Below are positions 34,901-42,750 of a stretch of DNA of 64,000 nucleotides, piece after piece. Position 1 is the stretch's first letter; the number at the start of each line of letters is the position of its first letter. The translations under genes and the position numbers were made by a program. The notes under the pieces are model-generated. The model made no database searches, was not told the origin of the DNA, and worked only from the letters and a program-made list of their open reading frames with translations. Source of the stretch: Cryobacterium inferilacus (lineage in GTDB: Bacteria > Actinomycetota > Actinomycetes > Actinomycetales > Microbacteriaceae); contig NZ_JAIEUL010000016.1 of NCBI RefSeq assembly GCF_019599185.1, positions 1 through 64,000 on the forward strand. The letters run 5' to 3'.

Positions 34901-37900
34901 AGCCCGTCGGTCTCGTCGACCTCCAGAATGGGCGCCACCTCCTGGTCTGCGACATCTGCCAGAACCCCGTGCCCGGAACGACCACCGTGATTGATCAGTT
35001 GGCGGACGGGCCGTGCATGTCGGCACGCTGCCCGGGAGCACTGCGTCGGAGCGCCGGCGACGACAACTACTACCGCCGCCTGTACAACGACGGCACCATG
35101 CGGCGCGTCGTTGCGAGGGAGCACACGAGCCTGCTCGACGACGCGGTGCGGCTTGAGTATGAGAACGGCTTCAAGAGCGCGGGGGAGAACCCCGCGGCAC
35201 CGAACGTGCTTGTTGCCACGCCAACCCTGGAGATGGGCATCGACATCGGCGACCTGTCGACGGTGATGCTCGCAGGCCTCCCTCGTTCAGTGGCGTCGTA
35301 CCTGCAACGCGTTGGACGCGCGGGTCGACTCACCGGCAACGCGCTGGCCCTCGCCTTCGTGACGGGGCGCGGGGAGCAGCTGCCGAAGCTCGGTGAGCCG
35401 TTGTCGGTGATCAACGGCGCGGTGAGACCGCCTGCCACATATCTCAACGCCGAGGAGATACTCCAGAGACAGTATTTCGCCTACCTCGTCGACCGCCGCG
35501 CGGCCACCCTCACGGATGCGCCGCAGCAGGCCCGAGATGTGCTCAAGACTGCCGAAGAAGGCTCCTATCTCGGCGAGCTGATCGCCGACGCCGAGGCGGC
35601 GCACTCCGAACTTCTCGGCGATTTCCTCGACACCTTCGACGGGCTGAGCGACTGGGCGTCTGAGGCGCTGCGCCGCTTCGCCACCCCGGGCGCCGAGGAA
35701 GGATCGAGCCCCGTGGCCGGCGCTGTGCGCGACGCGGTGTCGCGGTGGTCCAAGCAGGTGGATCTCGCCCGCATCCGCAAGGAGACTGTTGCAGACTCCC
35801 TCGACGGATTGGACAAAGCCGCCAAGCACCCCACCGCAGGCGACGAGGAACAGCGCGAACTGCGCTCGGCCAAAGCAGCGTATGGCATGGCTGCGAAACA
35901 GCTCGCCGAGCTGCGCACCGAGCACTGGGTCGCGGCGCTGGAACGCTTCGGCCTGCTGCCCAACTACTCGCTGCTGGACGACTCGGTGCAGTTGGACGTC
36001 GCGCTCAGCTGGATCGACCCCGATACCCTCGAGTACCGCGACCGCGCAGTCAGCTACGAGCGTGGGGCGGGAATCGCGATCAGCGAGCTGGCGCCGGGAG
36101 CGGTCTTCTACGCGCAGGGCGTCGAAATCACCGTCGACTCCATCGACCTTGGCAGTAATGGCGAAGCTGTGCGCACCTGGTGGTTCTGCCGTGCGTGCGG
36201 CTTCGGTTACGAACACGGCACGGTGGAGAGCCCCTACGAGAGCTGCCCCCGATGCGGCAGCGCCGGGATCGCCGACACTGCACAGCAGCTGCGTGTGGTG
36301 GAGCTCGAAAAGGTCTCCGCCGAGGTGCGCCGTGACGAGTCCGCCATCAGTGATCGGCGCGACGAACGCCAGCGCGAACGCTTTGCGATTCAAATCGCGG
36401 CCGACATCGATCCGGCGGGTGTGACCGATGCCTGGTACGTCGAAGGCGAGAGCTTCGGCGTCACCTACATGCGTGATCTGACGATCCGATGGCTCAACCT
36501 GGGCAAGGTGGCCGGCTTCGGCGAGTCCCGCTTCATCTCCGGTGACGAGCAGCAAGCGCCGCTTTTCCGGGTCTGCGCGGTCTGCGGCAAGCTCGACACC
36601 GAATCGAATGCCAACTCGCGTCGGGAGCACAAGCCGTGGTGCCCGGTGCGCGACTCGAAGGCGGAGAACGCCACGACTCTCGCGTTGAGTCGCACGTTGA
36701 CCACGCAGGGAATCGTGCTCCGACTGCCGCCCGCCGTGACAATCGGCGATTCGCTGGCCGTTCCCAGCCTGTCGGCCGCCATCCTGCGCGGCCTGCGTGA
36801 GGTGATCGGCGGTGACCCCGACCATCTGCGCATCGTCGAGACCGTCGAACCGGTACTCTCTGACGGATCCGAGAACATCCCTGCCCTGCTCATTCACGAT
36901 TCCGTGCCGGGTGGCACTGGCTACCTTGCCGAGCTGGCGGATCCGAAGCGGATGCAGGAACTCCTCACGACGGCCTGGGGGATCGTGCGTGACTGCCCGT
37001 GCAAGGCAGAAGGGCGGGCGTCCTGCCACCGCTGCCTCCTCCCGTACGCCCCAGGCAATGCCGCCTCTCGCGTAGCGCGTTCGAGCGCCGAAAGATCATT
37101 GGCGAGCATCCTGGGATTCAGCGAGGACGCCCATACGCCGTGGGTGATCACACGAGATGACCCCGGTGTGGTCGTCGAAGAATCCGTGATCGAGCAGCTT
37201 TTCCGGCAGGTGTTCATGGAACGCGCGAAGAAGCTCGGCGCCGCGGTCAAGGAGATACCCACCGACCGCGGCAACAAAGTGCAGGTGTCCTTCTCGGGCA
37301 ACAACCGCATTTGGATGCTGCGGCCGCAGGTGCAACTCGGCCCGACCATGCCCGACTTCGTCCTGGAGCAGCTCGGTGGAGGTGCCGACCCGATTGCGAT
37401 CTACACAGATGGGCTCGCGTTCCACGCGACGGTCCAGCACAACCGAATCAAAGACGACGCGAAGAAACGCGCAGCGGCGCGGGAGCTGGGCTACGTCGTG
37501 ATGGCGGTCGTCTGGGGTGACCTCATCCGTGCCCGCGATGGAGAACCTGAACCCGCGATGCCGTGGTTCGATGTCAACAAGGCAAGTGCGTTCGCCCAGC
37601 AGTACGACCTGCCGCTGGCGTCGCTCGCGCATGTGACTGCGAATCCGATGACTCAGCTGATGGCGTGGATGCAGAATCCCGACAAGGCGCCCGCACACTG
37701 GGAAGCGATCGCCGACGCGTTGCCGATGCTCACCCGCATGCCGTCGAGCGAGCTCGTCGACGTCGGAAGCGCCGGCGTGAGCCGATTCGGGGCGGAGACG
37801 CTGCTCGGCACCAGCGCGGCTGGGGCCACACCCACCTCTTGGCAGCTTCGCCATGGCGCCGCGGTTCTCACCAGTAAGCATCTCGGAGCCGGTCGAACGG

Positions 37901-38361
37901 AATGCTCGCTCATCCTCGACGACCGGGATTCAACGCTGCAGATGCCCGGCTTCGCCGAGGACTGGAGGTTCTGGCTTCGACTTTCCAACCTGCTCGGGAC
38001 CCGACTGCTTGCGGACTCGGCCGAGATCGTCGCCCTGAGCCAAGTTCCATCCGCTGAGATCGGTCCTGTCGACCTCATCATGGGCGCGGAGCTCGTCGGA
38101 GAATGGGCGGCGCTCCACGACATCGCCACGGAGGCTGAGCGCGTGTTCCTTCGTGAACTGGCCGCGCTCGAGGCAATGCCAGTGCCGGAGGTCGGTCTGG
38201 AGACGGCTGATGGGATTCCGGTGCCCTTCGCATGGAAGACGGTGAAGGTCGCGGCGGGCGATGCCTTCACCGATGAAGACATTCGCGACCTCGAGGGATC
38301 CGGATGGATCGTCGTCCCCCTCGACACGGACCAGATTGCGTCGGCGCTCACGCGTCGGTGA
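31966..38361 (+). CDS. giant YprA/MrfA-family (DUF1998) helicase with Vsr-like C-terminal domain
   Basis: This 2131-residue SF2 helicase has Walker A 'VTTGTGSGKTEAFLYPIL' near 109, 'ILYPMNALANDQ', DExH 'LDEFHTYDGAQGTD' near 239, 'TSATLGDKGD' near 294, and motif VI 'QRVGRAGRL' near 1117. Several zinc pairs lie between and after (CRHCG, CPSCG, CRACG, CPRCG, CAVCG). The four-cysteine MrfA block 'CPCKAEGRASCHRCLL' is near 1680. Near 1795-1850, 'MPDFVLEQ', 'IAIYTDGLAFH' and 'KRAAARELGYVV' resemble a Vsr/PD-(D/E)XK fold. The start is a GTG overlapping the methyltransferase TGA, with GAAGGAG before it. Relatives include DruE of Druantia and MrfA repair helicases. It may be the motor-nuclease effector of this operon. 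Confidence 0.85.
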   Translation: MREILPSVEAEQVRESILDYLTTTFALADAEAASELTRFLGDPVDGIFRGPYVRVRLPFRPADDGWQTSLEWRSGQTPYGHQAAAFQRLSSANLGPDKPRPLPTLVTTGTGSGKTEAFLYPILDHVLRAKREGQSGIKALILYPMNALANDQARRITELLTQNDELRGIRAALYTGQSGAERSSVTPDGLITSRHTIRSQAPDILLTNYKMLDQLLLRSEDQALWKQSAESLQYLVLDEFHTYDGAQGTDVSMLIRRLGLALRRYREVDHGEHRAVVPGIERPLGNVTPVATSATLGDKGDPRAMIQFAHTVFGDDFDDDSVVTETRLSFDEWSAGVDIELARLGAAPNPVSNALIATVNHQLQKLHTCAPDDIIRWVLGSLYRPLRGEQFDLQRSNDPSFDTTSLDADDLLALIQGHPLVRAISAHAVDAIRLDDLAEAVLPGGLVADETYEQRAEARRDFLAAVLAALSHVRILAGRRSLSIDLHLWVRSLTRLDRVAGPIAGFHWAEDGAVQPDDATEISGPTFPAIYCRHCGRSGWGIQLAPTGLALDHDGTDIRGNHLHGERGFRALMHAPKEARLADSTAVEGLHWFDIEQRAVLQTAPGTPDDATGPGSVVPVLMLFGPDAESDSKHDTCPSCGRTDGIRFIGSAVATMLSVAVTSLFGAKDVSAGEKKALVFTDSVQDAAHRAAFVQSRSHVFTMRNAIRHSVGDDATSLQDLVERLLQDAGDDQARRYSLLAPDIVEHEKFRDFWEADRARAVDPNVRERVRTRLLFDLSLEFGLQSKVGRTLELTGSLAAEVAAGAPAKLETIGRAVLAGYSRAERLDEDAPSELAAGAVIRWVRGVLERMRDRGAIDHEWLQKYVENDGKRWYVWGGRPKSVGMPAFPNGRDAPGFPRVGTAPAATGGQKSNLDPASSAQGWFAVWARDALGVTASVGAHLSRALFAELDREGVITSTAIGGGGAIAYKLSPSTIAVQPVGLVDLQNGRHLLVCDICQNPVPGTTTVIDQLADGPCMSARCPGALRRSAGDDNYYRRLYNDGTMRRVVAREHTSLLDDAVRLEYENGFKSAGENPAAPNVLVATPTLEMGIDIGDLSTVMLAGLPRSVASYLQRVGRAGRLTGNALALAFVTGRGEQLPKLGEPLSVINGAVRPPATYLNAEEILQRQYFAYLVDRRAATLTDAPQQARDVLKTAEEGSYLGELIADAEAAHSELLGDFLDTFDGLSDWASEALRRFATPGAEEGSSPVAGAVRDAVSRWSKQVDLARIRKETVADSLDGLDKAAKHPTAGDEEQRELRSAKAAYGMAAKQLAELRTEHWVAALERFGLLPNYSLLDDSVQLDVALSWIDPDTLEYRDRAVSYERGAGIAISELAPGAVFYAQGVEITVDSIDLGSNGEAVRTWWFCRACGFGYEHGTVESPYESCPRCGSAGIADTAQQLRVVELEKVSAEVRRDESAISDRRDERQRERFAIQIAADIDPAGVTDAWYVEGESFGVTYMRDLTIRWLNLGKVAGFGESRFISGDEQQAPLFRVCAVCGKLDTESNANSRREHKPWCPVRDSKAENATTLALSRTLTTQGIVLRLPPAVTIGDSLAVPSLSAAILRGLREVIGGDPDHLRIVETVEPVLSDGSENIPALLIHDSVPGGTGYLAELADPKRMQELLTTAWGIVRDCPCKAEGRASCHRCLLPYAPGNAASRVARSSAERSLASILGFSEDAHTPWVITRDDPGVVVEESVIEQLFRQVFMERAKKLGAAVKEIPTDRGNKVQVSFSGNNRIWMLRPQVQLGPTMPDFVLEQLGGGADPIAIYTDGLAFHATVQHNRIKDDAKKRAAARELGYVVMAVVWGDLIRARDGEPEPAMPWFDVNKASAFAQQYDLPLASLAHVTANPMTQLMAWMQNPDKAPAHWEAIADALPMLTRMPSSELVDVGSAGVSRFGAETLLGTSAAGATPTSWQLRHGAAVLTSKHLGAGRTECSLILDDRDSTLQMPGFAEDWRFWLRLSNLLGTRLLADSAEIVALSQVPSAEIGPVDLIMGAELVGEWAALHDIATEAERVFLRELAALEAMPVPEVGLETADGIPVPFAWKTVKVAAGDAFTDEDIRDLEGSGWIVVPLDTDQIASALTRR

Positions 38362-38377
38362 CCAGGAGAGGATTCAC

Positions 38378-40603
38378 ATGCCCAACCTCATCATGATCAA
38401 GCTCAAAGGCCAAGATCACGAGAAGGCCGTCAATGGCAAGATCATGACGTTCCTCAAGAAGTTGACTGACGACGACACAATTCCCGGGCTGCACATTGAG
38501 CCGATGAAGCAACCACTCGATTCCCGTGCGAGGACAGGGCGCGTGGACATTCATCTGCGTGCCGTGTTGTACGTGCTCGAGCCCATCGGTGACGAGAAGA
38601 CGTACGTCTACGCAGGGACGTGGGAGCATGACGAGGCCATCGCGCGGGCGCGTACCAAGAAGCTGCAGATCAACCCGGTGAACGGTATTCCCGAGCTCAT
38701 CGCGGCTGTTCCCGAGCATCCGGCGCAGGCCGCCCCCAAGGCGGAAGCACCCCAAGCCGCCAAGGCCCTGGTGTCGTACCTCACCACACAGAGCTATTTT
38801 GTGTCGGATCTCACGGACGAGTTCGGTTTCTCTGCCGACGCAGCGGTACGGGCTTTCGCCGCGGTGACGGAAGACGATCTGATCGCCTTCGCCGATCGTC
38901 TCGACACGGAGTGGCAGTCCACCGTGCTTTATGGCATGGCGATGGGTCTCTCGATCAGCCAGATCAAGGAATCGCTCGAGATCCCCGTGGAGCGCGTCGA
39001 GCCAGTCGACGTTGCAGCCGAAGACGCGCGCGCGCTGGATCAGCGGTTGGTCGACGCGTTAAAGCATCCGGCCGCGCAGATGCAGTTCACGTTCATCGAC
39101 AGCGACGAAGAGCTGCAGCGTGTGATCGACGGAGGCGACTTCGGCGCGTGGCGGGTGTTCCTGCACCCCGAACAGCGGCGGTATGCCTCTCGCTCGTACA
39201 AGGGACCCTTCCGTCTTACAGGCGGCGCCGGCACAGGGAAGACGGTCGTGCTCATCCACCGTGCCAAGAATCTGGCGGCAGAGAACCCCAATTCCCGGAT
39301 CGTTCTGACCACATACACGAGAGCCCTGGCTGAGAACCTTCGCCGAGACCTGGAACGTCTCGACCCCGAGATCCCGACTTCTGGTTCGTTGGGCAGCGCA
39401 GGCGTCTTCGTGCAGGGCGTCGATGCGCTCGTCGCGGCCGTTCGCCAGACCGCGGGCAGCGGCTTCGGGGAGGCCGCCGTCACCGTGCTTGGGGCTTCGG
39501 CAGAGAGTCACGGCATCGTCGTCGGCAACGAGGTCGGCTGGGACGAAGCCGTCGATGACGTGGATCCCGACCTGCCGCCGCAGCTGCGGAGCAAGTCGTT
39601 CCTCGCTGCCGAATACCTTCAGATTGTCCTGCCGAATCGCATAACGTCGAAGGAGGCCTACTTCGCGGTGCGCCGGCCGGGTCGCGGCGTGGCACTCGAC
39701 CGTGCCAAGCGTGCTGAGGTCTGGAAGGTTGTCGAGCAGTTCCGTAAGAACGGCCGCATCCGCAATTCGTTGACCTATGCGGAGGTCGCGGGGATCTCGG
39801 CAGCCTGGCTGGCTGCCTCCGCGGAGTCGGGCTCGAATCATTTCGCCGATCACGTGCTGATTGATGAGGCGCAAGACCTGACGCCGGCGCACTGGCAGTT
39901 CTTGCGCGCACTTGTGCAGGTCGGCCCCAACGACATGTTCATCGCGGACGATATCCACCAGCGGATCTACGGCCAGCCCGTCGTGCTGTCGAGGCTGGGC
40001 GTCGCCGTCGTCGGTCGTTCACGACGCCTCACTCTGAACTACCGGACGACGGAGCAGAACCTCCGTTACGCGCTCAACGTGTTGAGGGGTGCGACGTTCG
40101 TGGATTCCGAGAACGCAGTGGAAGGCGTCGACGGATACCGCTCGGCTCGGCTAGGCCCTGAGCCGCGGGCAATCGTCTCGCATTCAGAGACCGAGCAGTT
40201 CAAAGCGATCGCAGACCAGGTTCACTTGTGGATTGAAGAGGGCATCCGGCCCGAAACCATCGCCGTTCTGACTGCTTCGAACAACGCGTCCAAGGACGTC
40301 CACGACGCGCTCGACCACTACGGCATCCAGTCGACGGTGCTCACCTCGGCGAAACAGACGGGCAAGAACGCGGTCGTTCTGACGATGCACACCGCAAAGG
40401 GCATGGAGTTCTCTCGGGTGCTCCTGTTCGATATCTCGGAGGGCTCGTTCCCATCGCCATGGGTGACGAAAGGTCTCAGCCCTGAGGATCGTGAGGATGC
40501 CATGCTGCGCGAGCGGTCGCTGCTCTACGTCGCGGCCAGTCGGGCGCGTGATGAGCTGGTGGTCACCTGGAAGAACGCTCCTTCGGAGCTTCTGGCGTCG
40601 TAG
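38378..40603 (+). CDS. UvrD/Rep-type helicase with RelE-like N-terminal domain
   Basis: A 741-residue SF1A helicase. Residues 1-100 resemble a RelE/ParE toxin fold ('PGLHIEPMKQP', 'TGRVDIHLRAVLYVL', 'AGTWEHDEAIARAR'), an arrangement known in some actinobacterial UvrD-like proteins. The helicase has Walker A 'LTGGAGTGKTVVLIHRA' near 284, 'LIDEAQDLTPAH' near 495, the 'DDIHQRIYG' Q-motif partner, 'LNYRTTEQN', 'MHTAKGMEFSRVLLF' and 'YVAASRARDEL'. It is the fourth gene of the rightward operon, 16 bases after the giant helicase; CAGGAGAGG precedes the ATG at 38378. It probably unwinds or displaces DNA for the system. The toxin-like domain may be a binding module, since its catalytic residues cannot be judged. 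Confidence 0.86.
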   Translation: MPNLIMIKLKGQDHEKAVNGKIMTFLKKLTDDDTIPGLHIEPMKQPLDSRARTGRVDIHLRAVLYVLEPIGDEKTYVYAGTWEHDEAIARARTKKLQINPVNGIPELIAAVPEHPAQAAPKAEAPQAAKALVSYLTTQSYFVSDLTDEFGFSADAAVRAFAAVTEDDLIAFADRLDTEWQSTVLYGMAMGLSISQIKESLEIPVERVEPVDVAAEDARALDQRLVDALKHPAAQMQFTFIDSDEELQRVIDGGDFGAWRVFLHPEQRRYASRSYKGPFRLTGGAGTGKTVVLIHRAKNLAAENPNSRIVLTTYTRALAENLRRDLERLDPEIPTSGSLGSAGVFVQGVDALVAAVRQTAGSGFGEAAVTVLGASAESHGIVVGNEVGWDEAVDDVDPDLPPQLRSKSFLAAEYLQIVLPNRITSKEAYFAVRRPGRGVALDRAKRAEVWKVVEQFRKNGRIRNSLTYAEVAGISAAWLAASAESGSNHFADHVLIDEAQDLTPAHWQFLRALVQVGPNDMFIADDIHQRIYGQPVVLSRLGVAVVGRSRRLTLNYRTTEQNLRYALNVLRGATFVDSENAVEGVDGYRSARLGPEPRAIVSHSETEQFKAIADQVHLWIEEGIRPETIAVLTASNNASKDVHDALDHYGIQSTVLTSAKQTGKNAVVLTMHTAKGMEFSRVLLFDISEGSFPSPWVTKGLSPEDREDAMLRERSLLYVAASRARDELVVTWKNAPSELLAS

Positions 40604-40724
40604 CGGCGTCGGTGCCGGCGGCCGCGACGATCGCGCACATGGCGCGCGAGTTTTGCTCAGGGCGTCCAAGTCGCTCGTCGCAGCTCCACGATCATTCGAG
40701 ACAAGCGCACTCGGCGCGAGCAGG

Positions 40725-41135
40725 CTACTCTGATCGGCGCACGCGGCGAAGGGTGAAGGCGTTAGGGGGACCCGGCACGTGGTCGACGTATTCGAATCGG
40801 CCCTCGTATCGGAACCCGGCCCCTGGATACTCGTACTTCCGGGTTCGGTGGAAGAGCACCAACTCGTTGCTGTCCGCGACGTGGTCGATGATCTTGGAGT
40901 CTGCACGCCCTTTTGTCTGGCCAGCGAAACGCAAGATATCTCCATCCAGCACGTCCGTGTAAGGCACTCGGTCGGCGGTCTTCTCGAACGTTACGAAAAG
41001 CCACACTGAATCGTGGTTTTTCGGTTGGAAGATTCCGTTGTTGAGCGACGCGTCGATGATTGAGAACGTTTTTCTCAACTCAGCTCTGGTGTAAACGTTC
41101 TGCTCGCGGAGGAATTTTGAGGTGACGATGGGCAT
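40725..41135 (-). CDS. DUF3427/SRA-like DNA-reader domain protein
   Basis: This 136-residue protein resembles the domain found at the C-terminus of some helicases and beside HNH nucleases (DUF3427, related in style to SRA/YDG readers). Key stretches are 'NNGIFQPKNHDSVWLFVT', 'PYTDVLDGDILRFAGQTKGRADSKI' and 'ELVLFHRTRKYEYP', then 'FRYEGRFEYVDH'. Such domains are thought to read modified or specific DNA. It is alone here and convergent with the UvrD gene, and may be the remnant of a larger restriction protein or a free subunit. A GTG at 41150 would add five residues. Domain call is by motif memory and moderate. Confidence 0.55.
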   Translation of the reverse strand: MPIVTSKFLREQNVYTRAELRKTFSIIDASLNNGIFQPKNHDSVWLFVTFEKTADRVPYTDVLDGDILRFAGQTKGRADSKIIDHVADSNELVLFHRTRKYEYPGAGFRYEGRFEYVDHVPGPPNAFTLRRVRRSE

Positions 41136-41528
41136 GTCTGAGCTTGCCACAGCCCTGCGTCGAAGGCCCGGTCCCAGAAAGTGTGGATCGGTCTGTGTGC
41201 GCTTCGAAAAGGTCGGTTATGTGGTCTAGCGCTGTCCACGGAGTCCTCCCCTTGTTGCGCCTAGACGTGAGGCGGTACAGTGCAATCGAATTTTCGCCGT
41301 CTGCCGGTTTCATCGACGAGTGGAGCACGCATGCCAGCCACTGCAATGCCCCCTTCCGCGTCGACCAACACGGTGAGGGCGCCAGCGCAAAGACCTGCGA
41401 CACGAGTGAAACAGGCGTGCACTGGATGTTCCAAGCTGGCTACTCTGAGGCGGCCGCCCTCATGACCAGCGGTGCAAGGGCGATCCGGCCGATGTCGAGA
41501 GTATGGCGAGAGCGCTGGGCGGCGATCG
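41136..41528. other. gene-free stretch between DUF3427-like gene and vsr
   Basis: No convincing coding region or RNA was found in these 393 bases. Open frames here are short, poorly coding and overlap one another. It must hold the promoters of the two divergent flanking genes, but no clear -35/-10 pair or inverted repeat stands out. Confidence 0.5.
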
Positions 41529-41987
41529 ATGAATATCGCGCGGTCTGATGGGCCAAAACGACCTGGCGCCTCCTGGGCGTCGTCGGATGCCGTCCGCCGA
41601 TCGATGCAGAGCAACAAGAATCGTGACACGGCACCCGAACTCGCGGTGCGCGCCCTGCTGCATGCCTCCGGGCGGCGGTACCGAGTGAATTACCGCCCGG
41701 TGCCCGGACTGCGTCGCAGTGCCGACATCGTGTTCACGCGCGCACATATCGCAGTGTTCATCGATGGCTGCTTCTGGCACGGATGCCCGGATCATTACCA
41801 GCGCCCGACGCTGAACCAGGGGTATTGGGATCAGAAGGTGGCGGGCAACATGGTCCGCGATCGGGACACCATAGAAAGGCTGACGACAGAGGGCTGGACC
41901 GTGCTGCGGTTCTGGGAGCACGAAGACCCGGTCGCGGTTGCAACGGTCATCGAAAGCGAGCTAGACAGGCACAGGCTTGACCGGTAG
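41529..41987 (+). CDS. vsr: very short patch repair endonuclease (Vsr)
   Basis: A 152-residue member of the Vsr family, which nicks 5' of the T in T:G mismatches that arise when m5C deaminates. 'RSMQSNKNRDTAPELAVRALLH' is the family N-helix. 'YRVNYRPVPGLRRSADIVF' carries the metal aspartate, and 'AVFIDGCFWHGCPDHY' the second acidic residue and zinc-site Cys/His. 'WTVLRFWEHE' closes the fold. Such genes usually accompany C5 methylases; the nearest is drmMII at 13.1-14.2 kb, at the far end of the defence cluster. The start at 41529 fits the usual length; in-frame codons before it read a poorly coding stretch. Confidence 0.92.
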   Translation: MNIARSDGPKRPGASWASSDAVRRSMQSNKNRDTAPELAVRALLHASGRRYRVNYRPVPGLRRSADIVFTRAHIAVFIDGCFWHGCPDHYQRPTLNQGYWDQKVAGNMVRDRDTIERLTTEGWTVLRFWEHEDPVAVATVIESELDRHRLDR

Positions 41988-42055
41988 TGCATCGATGGCA
42001 TGACGGCATGTTCATGATGCACCGCGCGCTGCGACCAGGTGATGTTCGTCATCGC

Positions 42056-42685
42056 TCAGGCGCGGCGGTATAACTTTGCTGGCTTGCCGACAACGCCATG
42101 CTGATAGGTATCCGTCTCGACAAGTTGGCCGATCATATGGCGACGGAAGGTGTCTTTGCCCAAGCGTTCCCCAGCGATTGCTTCGTGCAGGCGCAGTAGC
42201 TCGAGCAGCGTGAACTCGGAGCCGAGCAGACCCTCGGGGTCGGGGGACGCCCGGTAGTCGGCGCGGAGGGTGTCGACGGCGAGTTGGATGATGGTGGCAT
42301 GGTCGTAGACCAAGCCGTCGGCGGCGTCCACCGAGGTGAGCTCCGCTCCAGTCACTGATGACTCAGGCACAACCACGAGATGCGCCACCGAGATCACCCA
42401 GCCGCGGTCATCGCGGTCGGGCTCATCGAAGACGTGCAACTGACGCGGTTGGAGTCCCTCGATGCCGGCCTTATCGCGCAGCGAGCGCAGCACGGCTTGT
42501 GCCAGAGTCTCGCCTTCGTGCACGAAGGTACCCGGCAGGCGCCAGCCGGTGTCGTTTTGAACGAGCACAACGTGCAGGGCTCCGTCGTGCACAGTCAACA
42601 CGGCTGCATCCACGGCTACGGAGGGCTGGGGATAGTCGCTGAGCCGCCTGCCGTGGCTGTCGCGGTAGGGCGCTTTCGTGATCAC
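42056..42685 (-). CDS. nrtR: NrtR-type transcriptional regulator (Nudix-like sensor plus winged helix)
   Basis: A 209-residue protein. Residues 20-150 are a Nudix fold with a degenerate Nudix box: 'GTFVHEGETLAQAVLRSLRDKAGI' keeps G and E but lacks the REUXEE core, so it should not hydrolyse substrate. The C-terminus ('FTLLELLRLHEAIAG', 'DTFRRHMIGQLVETD', 'GKPAKLYRR') is the NrtR winged helix. NrtR proteins repress NAD-metabolism genes and respond to ADP-ribose or NAD. It is divergent from the ADP-ribosylglycohydrolase operon across 65 bases that contain a perfect palindrome, so that operon is the obvious target. Confidence 0.87.
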   Translation of the reverse strand: MITKAPYRDSHGRRLSDYPQPSVAVDAAVLTVHDGALHVVLVQNDTGWRLPGTFVHEGETLAQAVLRSLRDKAGIEGLQPRQLHVFDEPDRDDRGWVISVAHLVVVPESSVTGAELTSVDAADGLVYDHATIIQLAVDTLRADYRASPDPEGLLGSEFTLLELLRLHEAIAGERLGKDTFRRHMIGQLVETDTYQHGVVGKPAKLYRRA

Positions 42686-42704
42686 TTGCTAATTGTCGCA
42701 GAAA

Positions 42705-42727
42705 TGATCTATATTGCAAATAGATCA
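42705..42727. promoter_or_regulatory. NrtR operator candidate
   Basis: A perfect inverted repeat, TGATCTAT-7 bases-ATAGATCA, sits between the nrtR start (42685) and the glycohydrolase start (42751). It overlaps an AT-rich stretch that would carry the promoter in this otherwise GC-rich region. GGAGG follows 5 bases before the ATG. Binding there would block both genes. Confidence 0.75.
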
Positions 42728-42750
42728 CTTCTGATCAAATAGGAGGCGTC

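Noticed and set aside
35287..37029. 580-codon open frame antisense to the giant helicase
   Set aside because: It is a shadow frame lying wholly inside a well-supported coding region and lacks any domain.
13074..40603. drmC (phospholipase D nuclease) within the DISARM cluster
   Set aside because: I looked for HxK(x)4D pairs in every protein of the cluster and between genes and found none that fit. I do not claim one.
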